From Streptomyces sp. NBC_01260 (lineage in GTDB: Bacteria; Actinomycetota; Actinomycetes; Streptomycetales; Streptomycetaceae), in the NCBI RefSeq assembly GCF_036226405.1, contig NZ_CP108464.1:744001-808000 (forward strand): a DNA stretch of 64,000 nt, given 5' to 3'. Positions 43,068 through 51,065 of this stretch are shown piece by piece. The notes under the pieces are model-generated. The model was not told the origin of the DNA. It searched no databases and was given only the letters and a program-made list of their open reading frames with translations. The number at the start of each line of letters is the position of its first letter. Position 1 is the stretch's first letter. The translations under genes and the position numbers were made by a program.

Positions 43068-44324
43068 TCAGGCGTTGAGCAGGACGGGAAAGGCTTCCAT
43101 GTCGTTCTGGGTCATCACCGGAAGCTTGCGGATATCCGCGTCCGGCACCGCGAGGCGCAGTCCGGGGAACCGTGCGAAGAGGGCAGGCAGGGCTATCCCC
43201 GCCTCGACCCGGGAGAGCCCCGCCCCGGGGCAGATGTGCGGACCGTGGCCGAAGGTCATGTGCCGGATGGGGGTGGGGCGGGTGATGTCGAACGCGTCCG
43301 CGTCGGCGCCGTGCTGCTCGAAGTCCCGGCCGATCGCCCGGTACGAGATGACGACGCCCTCGCCCTTGGCGATGACGTCGTCACCGACCTGGATGTCCTC
43401 GGCGGCGAACCGCATCAGCAGATGAGTGGTCGGGGTGTCCCACCGCAGCGTCTCCTCGATCACGCTCTCCCAGGAGACCTCTCCGTCGAGGACCATCCGC
43501 AACTGTTCCGGGTGGGCCAGCAGGGCTCGTACGGCATTGAGGATGAGCCCGATGGTGGTCTCGTGGCCGGCCGCGACCATCGCCTTGAGATTGCCCACCA
43601 CCTCTTCCTCGGTGAGGGGCTCGCCGCCCTCTTCGGCAAGGATCAGCGCGGAGGTCAGGTCATCAGTGGGCCGTGCGGCCTTCTCTCGCACGAGCCCGGC
43701 GTAGAAGACGTCCAACTCGGCCAGCAGGGCGAGCCGTTCGTCCTGCGGGGTGAGCATCGAGAAGAAGGCCTTGTACTGCCTGGTCAGCATGGCGTTCTCG
43801 GCGGGGTCCACGCCCATCAGCATGCCGACGACCCGCATCGGCAGCGGCTGTGCGAACACCGACTTGAGGTCGACGACGGCCCCGTCCCTGCCGCCTTCGG
43901 CGAGGGCGTCCAGCAGTTCCCCGGTGAACTTCTCGATGTCGGGCCTGATGGCCTCCAGCCGGCGAGGCGTGAGCGCCTGGGAGGTCTTGGTCCGCAGCCG
44001 CCGGTGCTCGGCGCCGTCCACGGTGAACATGGACCGCCCGGCATCGATCATCCCGATCAGGGGCCACGCATGTGTCACCTCTCCGCTCTGCCACAGCCCC
44101 CAGGCGTCGATGTCCTTCACCAGCCGCGGGTCGACCAGGAGCTGACGGGCGTCGGCATGCCGGGTGACGGTCCAGGCGGGCACGCCGAGCAGCTCGATCC
44201 GGGCGAGCCGCCCGGCGTCGCGCAGCCTCGTCGTCTCACCGTCCAGGTCCTGGACCATGGGGTCGATGACGACGGTCCCGCCGCCCGGGGCAGCTGTGTG
44301 CGCGGCGGCGTGAGGGCAGTTCAC
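43068..44324 (-). CDS. Cytochrome P450 (CYP107/CYP154-like)
   Basis: A 418-residue soluble P450 with all motifs: I-helix AAGHETTIG, K-helix ETLR (IEETLRWDTP) and haem loop FGHGPHICPGAGLSRVE with the cysteine ligand. The GTG at 44324 overlaps the stop of the upstream P450 (GTGA), so the two are coupled. Pairs of this type beside a CYP157 protein recur in Streptomyces, where they are often attached to a conservon; here no conservon is adjacent. The substrate is unknown and no ferredoxin gene is nearby. Confidence 0.92.
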   Translation of the reverse strand: MNCPHAAAHTAAPGGGTVVIDPMVQDLDGETTRLRDAGRLARIELLGVPAWTVTRHADARQLLVDPRLVKDIDAWGLWQSGEVTHAWPLIGMIDAGRSMFTVDGAEHRRLRTKTSQALTPRRLEAIRPDIEKFTGELLDALAEGGRDGAVVDLKSVFAQPLPMRVVGMLMGVDPAENAMLTRQYKAFFSMLTPQDERLALLAELDVFYAGLVREKAARPTDDLTSALILAEEGGEPLTEEEVVGNLKAMVAAGHETTIGLILNAVRALLAHPEQLRMVLDGEVSWESVIEETLRWDTPTTHLLMRFAAEDIQVGDDVIAKGEGVVISYRAIGRDFEQHGADADAFDITRPTPIRHMTFGHGPHICPGAGLSRVEAGIALPALFARFPGLRLAVPDADIRKLPVMTQNDMEAFPVLLNA

Positions 44325-45616
44325 GAGGGGTCTCCTGTCGTACGAACGGGGGTGAACCGAACGGGGAGCGAGGTGGTCCCGCGCAGAAACGCGGAAGGCC
44401 GCCGTACGAGGTCCGCGACGGCGACCCGGAGGTCGAGGTCGGGCAACCGGTCGAGCAGCACCTCGATACCGGTACGGGCGATGGTCTCGGCGATCTCCTG
44501 AGCGGGGAAGGGGCACCGGTACTCGCCGTGGCTGAAGGCGAGATGCGCGCCGTTGCCCCCTTGGGCCGAGGCACCGCCGCCGGACAGGTTCTGCCGGATG
44601 AGCGGATCGGTGTTGGCGGCGCCGAGCCCGAGCAGCAGCATGTCCCCCGCCCTGATCCGCTGCCCGCCGAGCTGGGTGTCCCGGGAGGCCCAGCGTCCGG
44701 CGAGGATCTGCGTCGGCGTGTCCTGCCAGAGCACCTCGTTCATGGCCTCGGCCACGCTGCGCCGCCCACCTGCCATCGAGTCGGCGAACTCGGCCTCGGT
44801 GAGCATCAGCCGCAGCGAGTTGCTGATCCAGTCGGCGGTGGTGAGGTGCCCGGCGGCCGTGATGGCCATCAGGTCGAGCATGTACTCCTCGTCGGTGAAG
44901 GCCTCGGGGAAGGCGAGCATCCGGGAGGTCACATCGTCCCCGGGCTCGGCGCGCTTGGCGGCGACCAGCCGCCGCATGTGCTCCCCGAAACGCAGATGAG
45001 CCTCCTGCGCCCCCGGACCGCCGTCGGCCAGGTCCTTCAGCACCTGGGCGATGTCGGCGCCTTCGTCATCGGGGAATCCGACCAGCCGCGCGAGGACGAG
45101 TACGGGAAGGGGCTCGCAGAAGTCGGCGACGAGGTCGGCGGTGCCCCGGCTGCACACGGCGTCGATCAGCCGGTCGGCCAACTGCTCGCAGTGGCTGCGG
45201 ATCTGGAAAGGGTCGGCTCCTTCGAGGGCGGGCCCGACCATCCGGGCGTGCCGCCGGTGTTCGTCACCCGCACTGAAGTAGATGGACGGCAGGGGCCGCC
45301 CGACCATGGGCAGCAGCGGCCAGTCCTCGGGGATGTTCTTCCACTGGTTCCACAGGCCGACATCACGCGGGAAGAGCTCGCCGTCGCTGGTGACTTGATG
45401 CAGTTCGCGGTACCCGATCACCAGCCAGGCGGGGAATCCGCCCAGCAGTTCCACCGGGGCGACCGGCCCGTGATCACGCCGCATGGCGCGATAGACGGCA
45501 TGCGGCTCGGTCTGGAACGCGGGCCCGCTGAGCGGCACGGCCCCCGGCGCCGCGTGCGCGGGGCACTCCGGAGGGGGCAAGGTGGGCTCGGGCTCTGCGG
45601 AGGAGGGGCGCGTCAT
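44321..45616 (-). CDS. Cytochrome P450, CYP157-like, lacking the ExxR arginine
   Basis: A 431-residue P450-fold protein. The haem loop is intact and of the CYP157 kind (FSHGEYRCPFPAQEIAETIA), and the I-helix reads AAGHLTT. At the K-helix the sequence is NEVLWQDTP (E294, W297), so arginine is replaced by tryptophan. It resembles the partial P450 at the start of the window (PPPECPAH start, PAWLVIG, GGQRIRAGD). I start at MTRPSSAEPE (45616); an ATG 42 nt earlier lacks a ribosome site, though neither start has a strong one. It is translated coupled to the next P450. Confidence 0.9.
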   Translation of the reverse strand: MTRPSSAEPEPTLPPPECPAHAAPGAVPLSGPAFQTEPHAVYRAMRRDHGPVAPVELLGGFPAWLVIGYRELHQVTSDGELFPRDVGLWNQWKNIPEDWPLLPMVGRPLPSIYFSAGDEHRRHARMVGPALEGADPFQIRSHCEQLADRLIDAVCSRGTADLVADFCEPLPVLVLARLVGFPDDEGADIAQVLKDLADGGPGAQEAHLRFGEHMRRLVAAKRAEPGDDVTSRMLAFPEAFTDEEYMLDLMAITAAGHLTTADWISNSLRLMLTEAEFADSMAGGRRSVAEAMNEVLWQDTPTQILAGRWASRDTQLGGQRIRAGDMLLLGLGAANTDPLIRQNLSGGGASAQGGNGAHLAFSHGEYRCPFPAQEIAETIARTGIEVLLDRLPDLDLRVAVADLVRRPSAFLRGTTSLPVRFTPVRTTGDPS

Positions 45617-45720
45617 CGTCCTGACTTCTGTGGCGGAAGCTTCACGCGTCACGATCATGCGATCAACGCACGCCCACTATAAGGATTTTATGTGACGCCA
45701 CAGCGGTCAACTGCGATCAA

Positions 45721-45900
45721 ATGTGCAGCCCGAACGAAGCCCCGAGCGGACATCTCCACACAATTGACCAACATCTCGAAGTACCGCCCCCGACCACCCC
45801 GCGCCCGACCACGCGTCGCCCTCGCCCCGGCTACGGCTACGGCTACGGCTACGGCTACGGCTACGGCTACGGCTACGGCTACGGCTACGGCTACGGCTGA
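45721..45900 (+). CDS. Candidate 59-residue protein with (Gly-Tyr)11-Gly tail
   Basis: An ATG frame from 45721 reads MCSPNEAPSGHLHTIDQ, then a Pro/Thr/Arg-rich stretch, then eleven Gly-Tyr pairs and a final Gly before TGA at 45898. The stop falls exactly at the end of the hexanucleotide tract. I see no clear ribosome site, and the other two plus-strand frames of the tract are also open for a distance, so expression is uncertain. If made, the tail would be a low-complexity, tyrosine-rich sequence of the kind that self-associates. Confidence 0.3.
   Translation: MCSPNEAPSGHLHTIDQHLEVPPPTTPRPTTRRPRPGYGYGYGYGYGYGYGYGYGYGYG
45829..45898. repeat. Hexanucleotide tandem repeat (GGCTAC)11.7
   Basis: Eleven perfect GGCTAC units followed by GGCT. 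All three forward frames translate to dipeptide repeats (Gly-Tyr, Ala-Thr, Arg-Leu); the reverse strand gives Ala-Val, Pro and Arg-containing repeats. It abuts the 3' end of the minus-strand gene at 45891-46280 and is likely to vary in copy number between strains. Confidence 0.97.
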
Positions 45901-46280
45901 CTGGAGCCTGCCGCGGCGCCGCACAACTCCCCGCTGACGAGGGCCACGTTGACGAGTCCGGCGACCTGGTCGTCGCCGTTCACGAGCTTCAGCGCATGCC
46001 ACCGGGACAGCCAGTACACGCGTCCGCGGTGACCGGCGAGCGCCTCCCTCAGCAGGTCCGGAGCGTGCGTCCACACCTCTGGAAGGCCGCCCGCGTAGTC
46101 GAACGCGGCACGCAGTTCGACCCACCCGTCGTCCCGGACGTCACCGGCGGTCAGCAGTATCTCGACGGCCTGCCCCGGCTCCTGCCGGCACTTCTTGGCA
46201 TGGATCCAGTGCACCTGATGGCCTGCGGCGTAGCGCTCGCAACCGTCGCTCCGCACCGAGCCGGTGAGGTGACGCAGCAT
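45891..46280 (-). CDS. Small conserved-looking protein of unknown function
   Basis: A 129-residue soluble protein (MLRHLTGSVRSDGCERYAAG at the start) with a compact mixed composition: HWIHAKKCRQEPGQAVEILL, VELRAAFDYAGGLPEVW and HRGRVYWLSRWHALKLVNGD. I recognise no family and see no signal peptide. I chose the ATG at 46280, where GGAAGG/GGCGGG lie upstream; a GTG at 46328 is also in frame. Its stop codon lies inside the GGCTAC repeat, so repeat-length changes could alter its C-terminus. Confidence 0.55.
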   Translation of the reverse strand: MLRHLTGSVRSDGCERYAAGHQVHWIHAKKCRQEPGQAVEILLTAGDVRDDGWVELRAAFDYAGGLPEVWTHAPDLLREALAGHRGRVYWLSRWHALKLVNGDDQVAGLVNVALVSGELCGAAAGSSQP

Positions 46281-46504
46281 GGTGAGTCCCGCCTTCCGGG
46301 GATGAGGGACCCCGAGCGCCTGCACCACGGTCCGCTGTTCCCCGCACCTCGCGCACGGGGCAGGTCGTCACCCGGAGCACCCGCAGCGGAGCGGGGTGCC
46401 GTCCAGCCAGCCGGGGCTGCGCGCTGGAGCTCATGACCCGTCAAAACCCTAACGCATTGGGGCGGTACGCCCCGACGGGCGGCGCCGCACAGCCGACGGA
46501 TAGT

Positions 46505-46551
46505 CAGGGGTGCATGGGGACAGGGCCGGACCCGGTCCCCATGCACCCCTG
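46505..46551 (-). terminator. Hairpin terminator of the phospholipase C gene
   Basis: A perfect 17-bp stem (46505-46521 with 46535-46551) and a 13-nt loop, 50 nt after the phospholipase stop. Confidence 0.8.
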
Positions 46552-46601
46552 TCCTTGCGATGACGGCTCGATCAGCCGGTGCCGCGGCACGGGCCGGTCG
46601 G

Positions 46602-48668
46602 TCAGCCGGTGACGAGCCCGGGGTCGCTCGTGCCGGCCTCGCCCGTCTCGATGTGCCCGGCGAACCGCCGCAGGAACGTGGCGTCCGCGTCCGAGACCAC
46701 CGTGATGTCGTACCAGCGCTTGCTTCCCCGCAGGTCAACGGCGTGCTTCACGGTCGTGCCCGCACGCACCTTGAATGTCTGCGCCCCGCCGCCGTAGGCA
46801 TCCGCGTTGCGCACGGTCAGCTGGACAGTGCCCGTGCCGGCATGGGTGAGAGTCAGGTCGAGCCCTCCGTTCGTGGCGTTATGACGTGCCGTCACCTCCG
46901 GTCCTGCCGCCTTGCCGGGCCCCCGGAAGGCGCGCAGGAACCCGTTCGGACCGTGCACGGTGAGGTCGGTCACTTCCTTGGAGTAGGCCGTGTTCCAACG
47001 GTCGGAGAGCGACTTGCCCGCCTCGGTGGTGTAGGTCCAGGGCCCGTCGCCGCGATTCGCGGACGTCACCAGGAACTGCGCCCCGGCCGCGTCGCCGCCG
47101 CTGAAGGTGAGCTGATACTTCCCGGAGGCCGGGTCGGCCACCCCGTCCACGAGGGGCGCGTACCGCAGTGGCCGGGTGCGCCGCGAGCCGGGCTCCTGCT
47201 TCGGCACGCTGCCGGAGGCCGGCGGCGCCGGTACGTAGTCGGGGTGCCGGTTGCCGTCCGGCGGCGCGTATCCGTCCGTGGAGGGCAGCGAGACGGGTGC
47301 GGTGTCCTTGCGGCGGAAGTCGAAGGCCGAGGTGAGATCGCCGCAGACGGCGCGCCGCCAGGGCGAGATGTTGGGCTCGTGCACGCCGAAGCGCTCTTCC
47401 ATGAAGCGGATGACGGAAGTGTGGTCGAAGACCTCCGAGCACGAGAAACCGCCGGTGCTCCACGGGGACACGACCGTCATGGGCACACGCTGGCCGAGCC
47501 CGTACGGACCGGCCAAGTACCGGATGTCGCCGGGAAAGTGATCGGCGGAGGTGTCCACGGTGGACAGCCCCTGCGCGGCCCCGGACGGTACGAACGGCGG
47601 CACGACGTGGTCGAAGAATCCGTCGTTCTCGTCGTACGTGATGAACAGGGCGGTACGGCCCCAGACCTCGGGGTTGGAGGTCAGCGCGTCCAGCACCTGC
47701 GAGATGTACCAGGCTCCGTAATTGGCGGGCCAGTTGGGGTGCTCGCTGTAGGCCTCTGGCGAGACGATCCACGAGATCTTGGGGAGCGTCCCGGCCCGGA
47801 CGTCGGCCTTCAGATCGTCGAGGAGCCCGTCACCGTTCTTGACGTCGGTTCCGGTGCGCGCCTTGTCGAAGAGGGGTTCTCCGGGCTTGGCATTGCGATA
47901 ACTGTTGAAGTAGAGAAGCGAGTTGTCGCCGTAGGTCCCCCGGTAGGCGTCGTTGATCCACCCCCAGGAGCCGGCGGCGTCGAGCCCGTCGCCGATGTCC
48001 TGGTAGACCTTCCACGACACCCCGGCCTCCTCCAGCCGCTCGGGGTAGGTCTTCCAGCCGTACCCCGCCTCGTCGTTGCCGAGCACGGGACCGCCGCCGG
48101 TGCCGTCGTTGCCGGTGTACCCGCTCCACAGGTAGTAACGGTTCGGGTCGGTCGAGCCGAGGAACGAGCAGTGGTACGCGTCGCAGACGGTGAACGCGTC
48201 GGCGAGCGCGTAGTGGAACGGAATGTCCTCACGGGTGAGGTGGGCCATCGTCGTAGCGGTCTTGGCAGGCACCCACTGGTCGTACTTGCCCTTGTTGAGA
48301 GCCCAGTGACCACCGGCCCAGTCGTGGTTCAGGTCCTGGAGGAACTGCAGCCCGAGATCGTCGGCGGGCGGCCGGAACGGCAGCACCTCCCGTCCGAGGA
48401 AGTCCTTCTGATGCCAGACCGGCTTCCCGCTGGGCAGCGTGACCGGACGCGGGTCACCGTAGCCGCGCACACCCTTCATGGTGCCGAAATAGTGATCGAA
48501 GGAACGATTCTCCTGCATCAGCACGACGATGTGCTCGACGTCCTGGAGCGTGCCCGTACGGCCCTTCGCGGGCAGTGACGCGGCCCGGGCGATGCTGCTC
48601 GACAACGCGGTGAAGGCGACCGTTCCCCCGGCGAGTTGCAGGAGTCGGCGACGGTTGAGTTCTTCCAT
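46602..48668 (-). CDS. Phosphocholine-specific phospholipase C (Tat-secreted, non-haemolytic PLC family)
   Basis: A 688-residue secreted phosphoesterase. A Tat signal (NRRRLLQLAGG, then a hydrophobic run to SIARAAS) leads into the acid-phosphatase-superfamily PLC domain: EHIVVLMQENRSFDHYFGTMKGVRGYGD at the start, FVCDAYHCS-type ADAFTVCDAYHCSFLGSTDPNRYYLWSG, and FITYDENDGFFDHVVPP with VPMTVVSPWS. Two C-terminal beta domains (about 500-688) follow, as usual in this family. It would hydrolyse phosphatidylcholine or sphingomyelin outside the cell to gain phosphate or attack membranes. The ATG at 48668 is preceded by GAGG. It is divergent from two other secreted proteins. Confidence 0.94.
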   Translation of the reverse strand: MEELNRRRLLQLAGGTVAFTALSSSIARAASLPAKGRTGTLQDVEHIVVLMQENRSFDHYFGTMKGVRGYGDPRPVTLPSGKPVWHQKDFLGREVLPFRPPADDLGLQFLQDLNHDWAGGHWALNKGKYDQWVPAKTATTMAHLTREDIPFHYALADAFTVCDAYHCSFLGSTDPNRYYLWSGYTGNDGTGGGPVLGNDEAGYGWKTYPERLEEAGVSWKVYQDIGDGLDAAGSWGWINDAYRGTYGDNSLLYFNSYRNAKPGEPLFDKARTGTDVKNGDGLLDDLKADVRAGTLPKISWIVSPEAYSEHPNWPANYGAWYISQVLDALTSNPEVWGRTALFITYDENDGFFDHVVPPFVPSGAAQGLSTVDTSADHFPGDIRYLAGPYGLGQRVPMTVVSPWSTGGFSCSEVFDHTSVIRFMEERFGVHEPNISPWRRAVCGDLTSAFDFRRKDTAPVSLPSTDGYAPPDGNRHPDYVPAPPASGSVPKQEPGSRRTRPLRYAPLVDGVADPASGKYQLTFSGGDAAGAQFLVTSANRGDGPWTYTTEAGKSLSDRWNTAYSKEVTDLTVHGPNGFLRAFRGPGKAAGPEVTARHNATNGGLDLTLTHAGTGTVQLTVRNADAYGGGAQTFKVRAGTTVKHAVDLRGSKRWYDITVVSDADATFLRRFAGHIETGEAGTSDPGLVTG

Positions 48669-48981
48669 GAGAGGGGCCTCTGTGGGGTGAGGAAACATAA
48701 GGGCGAAAGCGACTGGAGTGTTCCAGAACCGGCGGGCCGGCGGAAGACCCGTGCAGTGTGCACACGGTGGCATTCGGCCGAACACTCGGCGGCGGGAAGG
48801 CGGGGGCTCCCGTTCGCAGTCCGGACCGTGGCATCCGCCGCCGCGTCCGGGTACGCATGAATGCTGCGAGCCGGAACTGGACTGCGAGGTCGACATGTCG
48901 GCGAAAGAGAGCGCGACCGGGCCGGTTTGCCGTGAGCGATCCCGGAAAGACGCGGGGAGCCAACTGACCCCAAGGAAAGCG

Positions 48982-49575
48982 ATGTTGCCTATGCGTGCAA
49001 GATCCGTACGTACCTCCGGCATCCTGACCGCGGCGCTGCTGCTTTCGGCCGCCGCCGTCGCTCCGTCGGCCGGCGCAGCCGTCCGGGACACGGCCGGACC
49101 ACTGACTGGTGACGGTGGCGCCCCGCACTGCACAGTGAACGCGACGTCCGGCAGCGAGCGTTGTTATCGGACGTTCACGGAGGCCATCGAGGCCGCCAGC
49201 GGAGGCCGGGTCACCGGGGCACCACTGTCCGCGACCGAAGCGGTGCGCAGTGACGCGTTCAACGCCCGAATGGCCGACCAGGCGCAGGACGGGGTCATCC
49301 AGGGAACCTTCTTCGAGGACGAGCAGTACGGAGGCGCGTCCCTGACCATCTGGGGCGCCGAGCCGTGTGTGAAGGACGGCTGGGTCAACTTCCAGTTCGA
49401 CCTCGAGGACGACTGGAAGAACCGCATCTCCTCCTTGCAGCCGTGGGGCGGCTGCGCACTCTGGCTCTACCCCGAGCCGGGACTGAACGGTGACCGGGAC
49501 GGCCCGTTCGAGGCGAACAGCGCCGCCATCGGGTCGTTCATGAACGACCGCACCCAGTCCATCGGCTTCAGCTGA
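48982..49575 (+). CDS. Secreted peptidase-inhibitor I36 / beta-gamma-crystallin-like protein
   Basis: A 197-residue protein with a signal peptide (about residues 1-34, ending PSAGAA) and a C-terminal crystallin-like unit (FFEDEQYGGASLTIWG, then DWKNRISSLQPWGGCALWLYPEPGLNGDRDG and SIGFS). This fold is used by the Streptomyces metalloproteinase inhibitor family and by calcium-binding crystallin proteins. The middle (TFTEAIEAASGGRVTGAP) is also usual for these secreted proteins. AAGGA lies 6 nt before the ATG. The role (inhibitor or structural) is inferred from fold only. Confidence 0.75.
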   Translation: MLPMRARSVRTSGILTAALLLSAAAVAPSAGAAVRDTAGPLTGDGGAPHCTVNATSGSERCYRTFTEAIEAASGGRVTGAPLSATEAVRSDAFNARMADQAQDGVIQGTFFEDEQYGGASLTIWGAEPCVKDGWVNFQFDLEDDWKNRISSLQPWGGCALWLYPEPGLNGDRDGPFEANSAAIGSFMNDRTQSIGFS

Positions 49576-49648
49576 CCACCGTTCCCACCGGGCGCTCATG
49601 CCCTCCCTCCCCCCACACAGGCACGATCACCCCCCACGGAGATCACCC

Positions 49649-50266
49649 ATGACAGTGAAAGTCCGGCTCCCCCTGCTTCTCGCGGCGCTCGTGACCGCGG
49701 GCAGCGCCGTCCTGAGCGCTCCGGGCACCGCGCTCGCCGAGGACCAGCCCACCATCCGTGAACTGCTCGACAAGTGCGACAACGGGACCGACAGCTGCGT
49801 CTTCCACCCCGACGGGGCAGCCGAGATATCGATGGGCGAGTCCCACCAGGTAGGCGACTCGGCCTTCAACTGCACCCCGGACAGCCAGACCACCACCGTC
49901 GGCTGGTCGGACACGACGGGCGAGTCCAACAGTGTCGGCGTCTCCCTGACCGCGGAGTACGGCTTCTCGCTCGTGTTCAAGATGAGCATCACGGCCACCT
50001 ACGGGCACACGTGGGAGAGTTCACACACCGAGTCGGAGCTGACGGCCGTGAACGTCCGGCCGGGCGAGGTCGGCTGGGTGACCCGCGAGGTCCAGATGCA
50101 GCACGTCAGCGGAACGTACGAGCTGCACTTCCCGGACCGTTTCCACGGCCACTACTACTGGTACGTGCCCTTCGACGCGACGGGCCCGATGCCGGACGCG
50201 CCGAGCACCAAGACGCAGCACACCCGGGCGATGACCGATCAGGAGAGGGCGGACCACTGCGGCTGA
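49649..50266 (+). CDS. Secreted protein with aerolysin/ETX-like strand pattern, function unknown
   Basis: A 205-residue secreted protein: a signal peptide (residues 1-30, GTALAED) and a mature part with alternating polar/apolar Ser/Thr-rich strands. ESNSVGVSLTAEYGFSLVF, MSITATYGHTWESSHTES and VGWVTREVQMQHVSGTYELHF are followed by the HGHYYWYVPFDATGP segment. Long amphipathic strands ending in a Thr/Ser/His-rich loop are typical of aerolysin/ETX-MTX2 pore-forming folds, but the similarity is by eye. Three cysteines are present in the first third and one at the end. It sits 73 nt after the crystallin-like gene and near a phospholipase C. Confidence 0.7.
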   Translation: MTVKVRLPLLLAALVTAGSAVLSAPGTALAEDQPTIRELLDKCDNGTDSCVFHPDGAAEISMGESHQVGDSAFNCTPDSQTTTVGWSDTTGESNSVGVSLTAEYGFSLVFKMSITATYGHTWESSHTESELTAVNVRPGEVGWVTREVQMQHVSGTYELHFPDRFHGHYYWYVPFDATGPMPDAPSTKTQHTRAMTDQERADHCG

Positions 50267-50272
50267 CGCCGC

Positions 50273-50306
50273 CCGGCGGGCCTCTGCCCGGCCGGAGGCC
50301 CGCCGG
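50273..50306 (+). terminator. Hairpin terminator after the secreted-protein genes
   Basis: A perfect 12-bp stem (CCGGCGGGCCTC and complement) with a 10-nt loop, 7 nt after the stop of the gene ending at 50266. Confidence 0.7.
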
Positions 50307-50534
50307 AGCCCCTCCCGATCCCGGACGGAAGGGGCTTTGCGGGGCTGGAGCTCCGCCGTGCCAGGGACGCCTGTCCCCCTTCCCTGCCGGAACACCCACG
50401 CAACCCGCACCCCCCGTGACTCCCTGCTGTTCCTCAACTTCGCTGCGAAGCCGCCATCCGGTGAGGAATCATGCGATTCATGGCTCAGCTCGAAGCGCGC
50501 GAAGTGCCGCTGCACAAAGGTCCGACTTGCCGCT

Positions 50535-50735
50535 GTCGCCAACGACGACGTGGCGAACTTCGGCAAGGTCTTCGACCGCGTCTTCGCCGACAAGATGGCC
50601 GACCACATCGATACGATCGCCGGCATGGGGCGGCAGTACTTCGGGCCCGACAAGGCAGTCAAGTCCAGCCTCGACCGCAGCGCGCGCCGGGCGGCGTGGC
50701 GGATGATCCGCCGCGAGGAGAGCGTGGACGAGTAG
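50535..50735 (+). pseudogene. Possible C-terminal remnant of a type I restriction (HsdR-like) protein
   Basis: The frame ending at 50735 reads VANDDVANFGKVFDRVFADKMADHID, then TIAGMGRQYFGPDK and an Arg-rich end. NFGKVFDRVF-DKMADHID resembles the last helices of HsdR subunits, but only about 65 residues are present and the rest of an HsdR (normally about 1000) is missing. The upstream part of the open frame looks random. This is a weak assignment; it could also be a small unrelated gene. Confidence 0.35.
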
Positions 50736-50807
50736 TCCCGCCGCACGCAGGAGGTCCCGCCGTTACGCCCTGTGCGGGCGCGCCGGGGCTCTCCTAGCGT
50801 TTCGCGC

Positions 50808-51065
50808 TCAGTTGGTGACTAGGCCGACGAATCCGGTCCATGCGCCTGGACCGACGGTCAGCATGGGGCCGCTGAGCTGCTTCGAGTCGCGGATGTGCAC
50901 ATGGGTTGCTGCGGCGACAAACTCCACGCACTGGCCGCCGTTGCCGGTGCTGGAGCTGCTCTTGCGCCAGGCGACTTCGACGCATTCGCCGCCTTCGCCA
51001 CTGCTGTAGCTGCTCTTGAACCAAGCCGCGTCCGGCACGCTCGGCATCTCCGTCCGGCCCATCAT
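50808..51065 (-). CDS. DUF397 protein (two tandem motifs)
   Basis: An 85-residue protein containing two copies of the DUF397 opening: AWFKSSYSSGEGGECVEVA at 14-32 and WRKSSSSTGNGGQCVEFV at 33-50, followed by one C-terminal half (HVHIRDSKQLSGPMLTVGPGAWTGFVGLV). DUF397 proteins accompany DUF5753 helix-turn-helix regulators in Streptomyces, and the pair behaves as regulator and small partner. The ATG overlaps the upstream gene's stop (ATGA). Confidence 0.9.
   Translation of the reverse strand: MMGRTEMPSVPDAAWFKSSYSSGEGGECVEVAWRKSSSSTGNGGQCVEFVAAATHVHIRDSKQLSGPMLTVGPGAWTGFVGLVTN

Noticed and set aside
45829..45898. CRISPR-like or regulatory iteron array
   Set aside because: The unit is only 6 bp with no spacers; it is a simple tandem repeat.
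45692..45937. 81-codon plus-strand frame with an Ala-Thr repeat over the GGCTAC tract
   Set aside because: It begins in the presumed P450 promoter region, has no ribosome site and runs past the repeat into a gene on the other strand. The GY frame that stops at the repeat end is the better, though still weak, candidate.
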